Assembly (NCBI RefSeq): GCF_033473495.1
Contig: NC_088935.1
Location: 4,340,001-4,404,000, forward strand
From: Cercospora beticola
Taxonomy: Eukaryota; Ascomycota; Dothideomycetes; Mycosphaerellales; Mycosphaerellaceae
Reading direction: 5' to 3'
DNA: 64,000 nucleotides
Shown here: one piece after another, positions 43,653-53,287 of the stretch
How positions within the stretch are numbered: the stretch's first letter is position 1
How the letters are laid out: every line of letters begins with the position of its first letter
Notes under the pieces: model-generated
Seen by the model: only the letters and a program-made list of their open reading frames with translations
Told to the model about the DNA's origin: nothing
Database searches by the model: none
Program-made: the position numbers and the translations under genes

Positions 43653-45227
43653 ATGTCCGAAGAACCATCATCCGAACGATCATCATCTCGAATCCGCGAT
43701 CTCAGGTCCCTCTTCGAAAACAGAGCTTCCGAGCCCTCCTCCTCGCCCGGCCGTGGTAGATCTCCTGCTGACCTCGCCGGCGACGACGAACCTCGACCGC
43801 GTTCCAAGATCCGAGCATCCTTCATCGCTGTCGACGCGCCCAACGGCCAACCGTCCTACACCATGGCCACTGCTCCCGATTTCAGCAAAATCCCTAACAG
43901 CGATGCCAAGGCTGCCATCGACGCCAGCCCGGCCTTGAACCGCGAGCCCACCACCGGCCGCCGGACCAGCTTCAGCGAGAAGCCCAACAGCGATGCCCTG
44001 CAAGCTTTGAAAGCCACTGTGGCACAGGAGGGGGAGCGCAGGAAGTCGCAGGCCGGGACCGAGACCGTGCCTGAGACGGCAGTCGAGACACCTTTGGTGG
44101 AAACTGGCAAGCAGCTGGGAGCGTCGAAACCAGCGAGGAGCGTGAGCCCCAAGAAGGGACCTTCGCCATTGCAGCAAGTCCAGAGCAGCTCTCCGGCCTC
44201 AAAACGGGACAAGGAGGCTGAGAACCCAGACAAGCCCGTGACTGGTGCTGAGGAGGAGCCTGCCGATATGAAGCCTGCCGACCCGACTAGCGCGGGTGCT
44301 GTCAGTGGAGGGAAAGCATTATCCCCTTCTGCCGAGGACCTGCGCAAGACCAATGCGAAGACAGCGACCAAGTCAAACAACGCGAAGCCAGCGTCGAAGC
44401 CGACAGCGACAGCGACTTCAACGGCGAGCAAGCCACCTAGACCGTCAATGAGCGCCAAGTCTCCACAGCCAACGACAGCGTCGACGAGAACTGTCACATC
44501 GCCCAAACCGGTCACTAAGAAGGCCAGTCGCACTTCGCTCGCGGCGCCGACCGCTGCATCGAGTGCCAAAACAGCTCCAGCTGACAAGACCGCGAAGCCA
44601 GCGTCAGCTGCTGTAAAAGCAAAGCCACGAGAGCCGACCAAACCAGTTGAGGTTTCTTCCCGTCTGACTGCGCCCACCGCGGCATCTCGAGCACGAGTCG
44701 AGGGACCCGCTGCTGCTGCTACTGCATCCAAGCCAGCCACCACCACGACTCGTTCAAAGCCATCGAGCTCAGCCCGTCCTTCCCTTGGTCGACCAGAATC
44801 TCGAAACTCGCAGACTGGCACGAAAAAGTCGAGCGCTCCCGTAGATGGCAGCTTTCTCGAGCGCATGACAAGACCAACTGCGGCTTTCGCCAACCGGACA
44901 GCAAAGGAGGTAGAGGCAAAGGCTTCTGCAGTCAAACAAAAGCTCCCCTCACGACCGAAGACCAACGGACAGGCGAAGAAGCCTCGATCATCCACCGGCA
45001 CCTCTGCGGAGCCAGCAGACGAAACAATCATTGACGAGCCATCTGTCGTTCACGAAGGCAGCCAACTAGGAGATTCCACGGAGCAAGCGCAAGATGCGGC
45101 TGCCGACAACAGACCGGGCTCTCCTAAAGTTGACCACACACCCATTCCGGCCACCAATGGTGACCACAAGGACGCAACATTGGAGGGCACTCCTGCAGCG
45201 ATTGGAGCGAGTGACTCGATCCGCTAG
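43653..45227 (+). CDS. Disordered basic Ser/Thr/Ala/Pro/Lys-rich protein
   Basis: Single exon of 524 aa with no TM or signal peptide and almost no predicted fold. The N-terminus (SRIRDLRSLFENRASEP) may form one helix. A motif recurs in the second half: SLAAPTAASSAKTA, then RLTAPTAASRARV, then the related FLERMTRPTAAFANRTAK. Lys/Arg are spread through Ser/Thr/Pro/Ala stretches. A basic, proline-rich, repeat-motif composition of this kind is seen in microtubule- or chromatin-associated proteins, but this is only compositional. I do not recognise the family. The ATG at 43653 has a suitable context, and the frame is unbroken for 1.5 kb, which in biased sequence is helped by composition. Confidence 0.7.
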   Translation: MSEEPSSERSSSRIRDLRSLFENRASEPSSSPGRGRSPADLAGDDEPRPRSKIRASFIAVDAPNGQPSYTMATAPDFSKIPNSDAKAAIDASPALNREPTTGRRTSFSEKPNSDALQALKATVAQEGERRKSQAGTETVPETAVETPLVETGKQLGASKPARSVSPKKGPSPLQQVQSSSPASKRDKEAENPDKPVTGAEEEPADMKPADPTSAGAVSGGKALSPSAEDLRKTNAKTATKSNNAKPASKPTATATSTASKPPRPSMSAKSPQPTTASTRTVTSPKPVTKKASRTSLAAPTAASSAKTAPADKTAKPASAAVKAKPREPTKPVEVSSRLTAPTAASRARVEGPAAAATASKPATTTTRSKPSSSARPSLGRPESRNSQTGTKKSSAPVDGSFLERMTRPTAAFANRTAKEVEAKASAVKQKLPSRPKTNGQAKKPRSSTGTSAEPADETIIDEPSVVHEGSQLGDSTEQAQDAAADNRPGSPKVDHTPIPATNGDHKDATLEGTPAAIGASDSIR

Positions 45228-46211
45228 TCTCGGACGATCACCACGTCAACGTTGCAGGTGAAAGCCATTCGTGATTCTATCTCACCTCTCGATCCGGGCC
45301 GTACTCGTTTGCTGGACATGTCGCCCAACCTTCAGCGATGATGTTCTAGAGGGGGAAGTGAAGGAGATCTTCGACTCCGCCAACACTCACGAACGACGGT
45401 GTAGAAGGAAGAAAGAGCCCGACACACTTTTCGAAATTCCTCGGGCATATAAGAAAGTGTTAGTATTGCAGCAAGCGTATAGTTGATTTGTCCTTTTTTC
45501 AGAATGGGTTTCAGCTAGATACCACAGCATTGTTCTTTCAGCTTTTAGTTCTACTCTTTTTTCGACCAACAATGCATTCTTTTTGAGTCCCTGAGCGACT
45601 TTGCAAACCTTTTCATCACTGTACTGCGACAATTGCCACACGAGGCTCCACGCCTGCCTTCTCAGCACGTTCTGTATGGCTTGTTGCCAAGGCTTAAGAC
45701 TTGAGGAGAACGACCAGTTTGGAGTAATCGCCGGTCTTGTAACAGTGCGAATGAGCTTCGCGAAGTCTAGTTGCAGTTCTATGTCCTATGATGCTGCCGT
45801 ACGTCTCTTCCTGGTGCTGGGTACAAAGCCGGCTTCCTAGTCGTTCGACCCCAGACGGCTGATGTCGATATGATAGATCAAGTTTCCTATCTCGCTTTTG
45901 CCTGGAATATATCGGGTTCGAGACAGTCGAGTAGATGCGAAGTCTTCCTTCCTTCTCTGCAGCGGGCATGGCCGTTCATGGTCGTGGCGTAGAGGGACCA
46001 GCTGAGCTCTCGAGAGTCGTCGTGTGATACGAAACGAGGGCCGCCGTCGAAAGCGGAGGCGAATGCGGAATGTCGAGGAGTGCTGGACATTTTGCAGCTA
46101 TGCCGTGAAGACCGACCTGGCAATGCAAGCTCTTCCCCTCGAGGTCGTTTGACTGTCATCGCAATCTCATGTGTTGTAGAAATGTCGTTCTTTATCTTTT
46201 TCCTCTTCCCC
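45228..46211. other. 1-kb intergenic stretch
   Basis: Between the stop codons of two convergent genes. No supported gene or RNA. A few T-rich runs are consistent with polyadenylation regions. Confidence 0.45.
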
Positions 46212-46541
46212 TCATCTCTCAGTCCGATTCCCCTCTTTCCCATCAACATTCCCCTCCACTTCCTCCGCCACCACTGCAACTGTCTCATGCGCAACAGGCC
46301 CATGCCCCAAATCCATCTCAATCTTCGGCCTCAATTGATTATTCTCCAATTCCTCATCACTCCACTTCTCATCGTCCCTTGTAGAATCCCTCTTCATCGA
46401 CTCAAAGCTGTAGAGGATATAAATCGAAACAACCAGCAACAAAGCAGCAAGCGGTAAAACAAGTTTCCACCGCTTATTATTACCGCGACCTTTAGACTGG
46501 ATGTAGGAGTCATTGTGAGGATTGGCGAGCGAGTCGGACAT
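46212..46541 (-). CDS. Small single-TM protein
   Basis: 109 aa from the ATG at 46541. A polar, basic N-terminus (SKGRGNNKRWK) leads directly into one strong TM helix (LVLPLAALLLVVSIYILYSF) near residues 27-46, then an acidic tail (DDEKWSDEELENNQ, VAEEVEGNVDGKEG). Positive residues before the helix and the acidic tail after it suggest a type II signal-anchor with the tail in the lumen or outside. Function unknown. Clear topology supports a real gene, though the size keeps confidence moderate. Confidence 0.6.
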   Translation of the reverse strand: MSDSLANPHNDSYIQSKGRGNNKRWKLVLPLAALLLVVSIYILYSFESMKRDSTRDDEKWSDEELENNQLRPKIEMDLGHGPVAHETVAVVAEEVEGNVDGKEGNRTER

Positions 46542-47386
46542 TTTTTCGAGAGCTCGAGCTTTAGGAACTGGTTAGGCTTGTTTCAAAGTGATCAGAAAGA
46601 AGGATTCAGAACAGCTCGAACGAGCATGGTAAGGTAGGGGCGGGAAGAAAGGCATCGGGCATGGTTGAAGGATGCATGCACAGATGCACAGCATGTGGAG
46701 TTGAGGACGGGATATTGGGGGGTAAATGTGGTTGCACGAGCGCGAAGAGAGATATCGTGGGGAGCCGTCTTCAAAGATTTGACTGGCAAATGATCACTGA
46801 TCTTGGGCTAGTTTGGTGACACGAATGTCGTCTGACAAGCATCACCCCATAGTCTCCACAATCTTGTGCAGCTTGGTTTGAGTCTCGTGTGGCGCTTATG
46901 TATGCAGACGTCGTGTATAGCTTTGATGCTTGAGAAGTGAAATCTCAACATACTGTGTATTCTGAAAAGATGCCATGCAAGAGAATGATCTATGCTGTAT
47001 CCAATGCTTCCTATCCTGGGCCATGCAATAAGGATGTCTTGGCGTGCGTCTAAGCGACTGATTTCCAAGTGGATCATATGCATCATCGATATCTATCATG
47101 CTTCGTCTGAGGCTCCGTATGCTGTCGTTACTTCGTACGTGTCCACTTCTCCGGTGACCAGCGTCTTGTGCTCGCTCTGAATCGTTGACTGGCGAGTGAT
47201 GAACTCTCTTTCAAGTCATCTTCGTGTTCCTGGAATGTGCTCCCAAGGCTCAAAGTGCATGTCTAAAGCAACAACTTGACCCAGGTTGTCATTCGCAATT
47301 CAGTGCGGTTGACGCTACCGGCTGTCTTCTGTCGAGGTTTGTTTGGCCTCTGGCGATTCACCAGGTCCCGGTCTTTCTACACACTC
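46542..47386. other. 0.85-kb intergenic stretch
   Basis: No supported gene. It contains the promoter of the small membrane protein and the 3' end of the DUF1769 gene. Confidence 0.45.
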
Positions 47387-48428
47387 CTAGTCTAGGTCAT
47401 CATCCTCGGGTTGCTGTGTGATGGTCTGGGACTCTTCTTGGTCTTCTTTGGGCAGCAGCGTGAATACGATCACGAACAGTGGCTCGTTCGTCGCTCGATT
47501 CTTCATGACATATCTGAGCGAGTGCGAGCTTTGTCAGCACGTCAGTGGTTAGTTTCCTCCGCGCGAACCGCTGTGCACAAACAGTATTCGATCAGGTGAG
47601 GTAGACGTACCGAAGTGGCTGACCGTCCCAGTAACTGATAATGGGAATTGTGATGCCAGGGATATAACCGAAACCCGGCAAGCGGAGAGCAAAGTCTGGA
47701 GAGCACAGTCAAAATGCGGGACCTCTCTCGTTTATTCTTGCGAGGACCATACCATTGAAGTCGAGGTAGGGATTGAAGAAATCGTTGGAATATTCTCTGC
47801 CCTTCTCAAACGTGAAGTCTTTGAGGTGTTGCTCGGTCAAGAAGAACTTTTGTCTCGCCGGTCCGAGCTCTGGCAGGCCGTGGGTCTTTCGCACTTCTTG
47901 CCCATCTCCGTCGGCGCCTTCCTCGAACACCAGCGTCGCTTCCTGGGCGCGAGTCTCTTCAACCTTCTCCTGCTCGCGATCGTCTTTCGGTCCAATGCGC
48001 AGCACGTTCATAGAGCTCAGCAGTGGGCTATACAAATATGGCTCTTCCGCGTAGACGTCTCCATACAGCCCAGGATCGATAAACCACGTCGCAATCTTGA
48101 ATGCTTGATTAAAGCCTGGGGGTAGCTTGTCGCGGATGGGGTGATCGAAGTCATTGCCGAAGACGATGTCGTGCCCGTTGAAATCCTTCTTCGGGGTGAA
48201 GGTGAAGGCGAGCGAATAGAGGTCGGCCTTGTGCTTATCGTGCTCGAAATAGGGCGAGGTCTTGGGGGCGCCTTCGGGCAGGCCACGGTAGTTCTGGATG
48301 CGTACTTTGAGGTCCACCGAGACGTGATCGTTGGCGATGTGGATCGACTCTTCCGAGTTGACCGCGACGGGCTTCTGCTCTTCGTAGCTCGGCCCTGCGG
48401 TGACTTTGAGAATGTACTTGTCCGCCAT
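47387..48428 (-). CDS. DUF1769 family protein
   Basis: Minus strand, three exons: 48428-47753, 47695-47611 and 47513-47387, 295 aa. The first ORF alone stops soon after the conserved NPYLDFN. Splicing a 57-nt intron yields DFALRLPGFGYIPGITIPII, then SYWDGQPLR. A second intron of 97 nt (GTACGT...CTCAG) joins RYVMKNRATNEPLFVIVF, after which the protein ends with an acidic tail (QQPEDDDLD). These are the conserved C-terminal features of DUF1769, a fungal family of unknown function. No TM segment. It shares a 230-bp divergent promoter with the SDR gene. Confidence 0.85.
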
Positions 48429-48658
48429 GTCGAGGGCGGTGTGAAGTCGAGCGGCTACTGGACGTTACCGATGAGCACGAGCGCGAGAGTGGCGCGTGTA
48501 GTGATGTTTGCTGCCTCGATGTCGATTCCCAGAAATTCCCGCCATGTCGCACGCGGGGCGACGTCACACTTCGGCGCCGCATCTGGCCGCCCCTCCCCGA
48601 CCAGCATCAACTGCTCCTGCATCTCCATCTTCAGCCTCAACGATGGTACGCTTCCAAC

Positions 48659-49675
48659 ATGGCTCGGACACTCCGCGCTTCTTGCAAGCAGCTAGTCCGC
48701 CCAGATGTGCTGGTCACAGGCTCCGGCGGCCACCTCGGCCACGCCCTGATGCTTGAGCTTCCCAAGCACGGCTTCCAGCCGCTCGGGCTCGATCGATTGC
48801 CTCCTGAGAACGGCATCTTGAGCTTGACAGGCTCTGTCGTTGATCGTGGACTGCTATCGCAAGTCTTCAAGGAATACACTTCAATACGATATGTGATCCA
48901 TTCTGCAGCGCTGCATAAGCCTCACGTTCCTACTCACAGCAAGCAGGCTTTCATCGATACAAATCTCACAGGGACACTCAATGTCCTCGAAGAGGCCGTC
49001 AAGCATAGTGTGGAAGCCTTCGTCTTTGCCAGCACCACGAATACGTTCGGATCAGCCGTCGCTTACGCTGCTGGTGCGCCGTCGGCCTGGCTCAATGAGG
49101 AAACTGCGTGCAAGCCAAACAACATATATGGCGCAACAAAGCTTGCTGCTGAGGATCTGTGTCAAGTGGTTCATATGGAGTCTGGAATGCCAACCTTGGT
49201 CCTCAAGACGGCAAGATTCTTTCCAGGAGAGGACGACGATCTCAGCTGGCGAAAGGAGTACAACGGCATCAGTGAGAATCTCAAAGTGAATGAATTGCTC
49301 TACCGCCGAGTAGACATCGCAGATGTAGTGACAGCATATGTACAGGCATTGAAGAAGGCGAAAGTGGTCGGATTCAGCAAATATGTGATAAGTGCTCCTC
49401 CGCCATTCCAGCCTAGCGGTAGACTTCTCACGCAACTGGGCCACGATGCTGCTCCAGCTCTTGCGGAGTTGCTACCCGAGTACGTGGAATTGCTGCGAAC
49501 TGTAGGCTGGAAACTGCCCGCAAGGCTGGACCGGGTTTGCGACTCGTCCAAGGCTATGCGAGAGCTGGACTGGCGGCCTGTGCACACCTTCCAGCGTGCT
49601 GTCTTGGCGGTAAGCCAGGGTCGCGGTTGGAACAGTGAGCTCGCGAGGAAGGTCGGTGAGAGACAATATCATTGA
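48659..49675 (+). CDS. Extended short-chain dehydrogenase (NAD-dependent epimerase type)
   Basis: Single exon of 338 aa. The cofactor loop is VLVTGSGGHLGHAL near residues 17-30 (GxxGxxG). AALHKPHVPTHSK follows, and the catalytic YGATK lies near residue 160 within NNIYGATKLAAEDLCQ, with the catalytic Ser/Thr strand AFVFASTTNTFGSA upstream. The C-terminus ends ELDWRPVHTFQRAVLAV, as in epimerase/dehydratase SDRs. Oxidoreduction or epimerisation of a sugar or related compound is expected; the substrate is unknown. It is divergently arranged with the DUF1769 gene 230 bp away, so the two may be co-regulated. Confidence 0.85.
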   Translation: MARTLRASCKQLVRPDVLVTGSGGHLGHALMLELPKHGFQPLGLDRLPPENGILSLTGSVVDRGLLSQVFKEYTSIRYVIHSAALHKPHVPTHSKQAFIDTNLTGTLNVLEEAVKHSVEAFVFASTTNTFGSAVAYAAGAPSAWLNEETACKPNNIYGATKLAAEDLCQVVHMESGMPTLVLKTARFFPGEDDDLSWRKEYNGISENLKVNELLYRRVDIADVVTAYVQALKKAKVVGFSKYVISAPPPFQPSGRLLTQLGHDAAPALAELLPEYVELLRTVGWKLPARLDRVCDSSKAMRELDWRPVHTFQRAVLAVSQGRGWNSELARKVGERQYH

Positions 49676-50301
49676 TGGCGGAGAACACCAGCGATCTTGG
49701 CAGGCTGTGACACACGCTCGAGAGCAGGTTGTCGAGTGGGAGCGAGTGTGATGAGCTGCGATACGAGGAAAGAGTGCTTGAATGAGGCTCATTATTATGC
49801 ACGTGCCAAGGGTGCACAGAAACTGGGAAAGCGTCGTTCGCGTTCGGCAAGCATGTGCAGAATCCTTCCTCCTTCCTCCACTCTCTGATTATCCGAAATG
49901 AGCCGATGCATTCACGCAGGCTTCGACTTCGTGTCTTGCGTCTTGGGCAGCGTCTCGAGCGCAAGTTCAGAGCGCGTGTCCGTGTTCTTCAGGCACCAGC
50001 GCAACATGAGCGAACAACACTTTCTCTCCACGCTGCTGAATCCGCCATAGCCGACACTTAGCGATCCGGCCTAGCGACAGCGTGGCTGTCCCGAATACCG
50101 TGCCCAGAAAGCTGGTACGTTTCCTTCCTAACTGCGGGGTTTTCTGGGTTTCTCCATGCGTTCTCGCGTGGCGCCTGCAGTCTGTCGCGAGCCTTTTTGC
50201 ACTTTTGATCTTTCCACTCCCACTCCCCCCGTCACCAGCTTCTCGACGCCGGGATTCGACCGTAGGGTCATCGCCATGCACAGCACTTCCAGGACGATGC
50301 A
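49676..50301. other. Intergenic, nothing recognised
   Basis: About 630 bp with chance frames only. The right part is C/T-rich and probably the leader of the rhodopsin-like gene. Confidence 0.45.
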
Positions 50302-51255
50302 ATGTCTTCGACTAGTCATGTCATATCACAGAACGAAGCCTTTCTAGCGAGCTGGATTTGCGCTGCACTGGCTCTGACCATACTCGTTGCACGTCTTCTG
50401 ACACACCAACACCGCCAGAGGGCATGGGACACCATTACAGCCATTATCATCTGCTCCATTGCAACCCTTGTGGCACGCACTGTCCTGAACGCCCTCATTC
50501 TTCGAATGGTCAATTCGCCCTCCATCGACGATGACAGCACGCTACGCACCAGCAGCATTCTCGTGCTCGCCGCCCGCGTAGTCGTCACGGCATACTACTG
50601 GTTGCAATGCGTGGTACTACTATTGTTCTACCACGAGATGCTCAACCACATTCCCTGGATCCACCATGTCATCAAAGTTTGCTGGGTTGTGATTGGAACA
50701 ACCTTTCTGGCCGTCATCCTGGCCACCTTTCTCGAATGTCGACCAATCAATCATTACTGGACCACGAGCCTGGAGGGTCCCCATCAGTGCAGGCGCGCAT
50801 ATGTCCAGATCCTTCTGCAATGCGTTTCGAATCTTGTCATCGACGGCTTGTTGCTCCTGATCGCAACACCGATACTCAAGGCGCAAGCAAAAGTCTTCCC
50901 ACGCAATCTGCAGCTTGGCTTCCTCTATATACTCGGAACATTCTCGATCATCCTGATTGCGCTCAAGATTCATTTCATATTCAAGGATGGCTCGGTACAA
51001 CATGCACGAAGTTTCTGGGCATCAGTGCAGGTCGTTGTGTGCACATTCGTCGCAAATGCGCCATCAATTTATGGAGCAGTCAAAAACGTAAAGCGACGAC
51101 GATCCAGCGTCATGTCGCTCGCCAGGATTCGAACAAACGAGAGCAATTACTTCGAGATGCCAGGACCCCCACCAAAGCCCCCAGTCCTCAAGATTCCAAA
51201 GTGGGCTGACGACACGAGGTCCAAGTCGGCCTCGCCACGCATCGGGGAGCCTTGA
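50302..51255 (+). CDS. Rhodopsin-like 7TM protein (PTH11/SAT4-like)
   Basis: Single exon of 317 aa with seven hydrophobic helices, starting AFLASWICAALALTILVA and including LQCVVLLLFYHEM, VIKVCWVVIGTTFLAVILA and LGFLYILGTFSIILIAL. The motif ECRPINHYWTT between helices IV and V, followed by a C-containing loop (GPHQCRRAY), is typical of the fungal rhodopsin-domain family (PTH11-like, integral membrane SAT4 type). A cytosolic tail of about 60 residues is Pro/Ser-rich (MPGPPPKPPVLKIPKW). Family members act as surface GPCR-like sensors or remain uncharacterised. It lacks a CFEM domain. Confidence 0.8.
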   Translation: MSSTSHVISQNEAFLASWICAALALTILVARLLTHQHRQRAWDTITAIIICSIATLVARTVLNALILRMVNSPSIDDDSTLRTSSILVLAARVVVTAYYWLQCVVLLLFYHEMLNHIPWIHHVIKVCWVVIGTTFLAVILATFLECRPINHYWTTSLEGPHQCRRAYVQILLQCVSNLVIDGLLLLIATPILKAQAKVFPRNLQLGFLYILGTFSIILIALKIHFIFKDGSVQHARSFWASVQVVVCTFVANAPSIYGAVKNVKRRRSSVMSLARIRTNESNYFEMPGPPPKPPVLKIPKWADDTRSKSASPRIGEP

Positions 51256-53143
51256 TGTTACACTGGAGTTGTGGGACTCATTGAAAATCTTATCAAGTAT
51301 CACGTCCTGCTTCACGAGAGTCGCCTCCTATTGCCGGCCGACAACATAATTTGATCAAATGCTTGTACTTTGCAAGGTACCTGGTCTCGATTCCGAGCTT
51401 GTATTTGATGAGCTGAGCCACCTCGAGAGACGCGGGCTGCGAAGTACAGCCTTGATTGATATTGGACGAGATACACTGCTCAAATCCACGCATGAAGTCC
51501 AGACAGCGACTACTAGTGCAGGAGGGTCGTTGGGAACGCCATTAGCTTTCGAAAGACAAACATCTCGCCTGAAGCAGCCGCACGGGCTCGCGAGCCTGTC
51601 TGTCAAAGCGACTACACACTACTTTACGATCCTTCCCGGTCAATTGTACGAGAAGTCGTGGAATACACCGTGCGGGGCCTGGACTCTCCTCGCTGTAGTC
51701 CAGAACAGCAGCCGGAATGCTACACTAGGATTCTGAAGCATAGCACCTTATGCGACTGTGGAGGCGAATTCGATCTCGAACCTCCAGCGACGACCCGCAA
51801 CGGTGATTTGGGCTCGGCAAGCCTGATCAAATGGTCAAGCAATTGCACCTAGCATGGATGCTCGTTTAGTTAGTGGCAGGAACGAAGATAAGCAACAAAC
51901 ACAAGCACCGATGCCCCTGTTGCACCGGATCACAGCAGTGCATTCGTAGTCCAACGTCACCATACGCCGCTGCTGGCATCTACGGAATGTAGTAGACACC
52001 GATTCCGTACTTGGACAACATAATTAACCACTCCCATCCAGCACATAGCTTACGGATATTCTCGTATGTCGGCAAATTGAGGCGCTCGCTGTCGTCGTCA
52101 GATACTACACAAGCTGACAATTTCACAGCGACGCAATCGAATAGCTTACAATACCTCAGGTCCCGTAGAAGCAGGCATTGATGGCACGTTCAGGAGCGCT
52201 TGGCAGGTGGTCTATGACCTGAGGCCGAATGTGCTCTGAGCAGCTTCGGGAGCGGAGGATCCGAATCAGCAGCATCTCGCCAAAGAACGGTACGACAGAT
52301 CCGAGCGCTATACACGTGTATCCGCATTCCTCGGCGAATTGATACTTTCTCCTGGTACTGATTGATCGCCCGAAGTATTACCGGTCGCAACTCAGATCGA
52401 GCTATACCACGTGCGGAAGCACCTTACCTCACTTACCTCACGTTATGGCGAACCAGCAGAAAGATCGAATTTCATCCATTCAAATGCCACACAGAGGACG
52501 GGGTCCAGATGTGCAGCACCGTTGAAAATACAACGATGTATTGTTGTTATGGGCAAAGGAGGGACTGGTCTGCCAAAGCTTGCATGGCTGTGCCTCCAGA
52601 GACAGTTAACGGTCCATTCGTAGCCCGTAAGAGGACTGCTCGGTTGGAAACGGAAAGTGACCTAACGAATCGGTAGCGCCTCCGGAAGCCCAGACGAAAG
52701 GTCGTGCTACATCCTAAAGGATAGCAAGCGCCCAGAATTGATGAGTTATCTGCCGAGCCAGAACGCGTAGAGACCCTTTTGTCCTTCGGAGAATCATCAC
52801 TGCGCAATTACGACTCACGTCCTCACTTTGTATCCACTGTCTGTCAACCGACTGGTCAGATCGTGCTGATCATGGTAGTGCTGTGCAAATCGGGCCCCAT
52901 GCAATTCCCCAGAGCGCGGAGACGTTACCCCGTGAGGTGAATGGACAGCATCTGTGACCAAGGAAGCGTAGTCAACAGGTACTCCGTGCTCAGGACGGCG
53001 CATTCAACGGTCACATCGCCAAGGGCAAGAAGCTTTCTCTCGAGCCTTGTTCGCATCACATCCATGACTGGTGACAGAATGTCTCATCGCCCACGCGAAT
53101 GTTGAACGAGCCCTATCCGTGGACCCCACGGGCACGGTATGAA
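51256..53143. other. 2-kb gene-poor stretch
   Basis: Frames of 60-125 codons occur (for example 51359-51736 plus) without domain, signal peptide or splice evidence. No RNA or repeat recognised. The right end is the promoter of the repeat precursor gene. Confidence 0.4.
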
Positions 53144-53150
53144 TATATAA
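53144..53150 (+). promoter_or_regulatory. TATA box of the repeat precursor gene
   Basis: TATATAA lies 138 bp upstream of the ATG at 53288, followed by a long C/T-rich leader, typical of strongly expressed fungal genes. Confidence 0.6.
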
Positions 53151-53287
53151 TCAAGCTGCTCAACCCCTTCTTCGACAACACATCATCAACCACATTCAGT
53201 TCATCTCTCATCTCATCTTCTCTTTTCTTCCAAACCTTCCAACAATAGCAGCGCAGGCGCAGCGACAATAACATCAAACAACAAAAA

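Noticed and set aside
43856..45031. 391-codon antisense ORF opposite the disordered protein
   Set aside because: Codon-bias shadow of the Ala/Thr/Ser/Lys-rich sense frame; it lacks a plausible start and topology.
51359..51736. 125-codon ORF downstream of the rhodopsin-like gene
   Set aside because: Starts with ATG but has no domain or conserved look, and is overlapped by a minus-strand frame.
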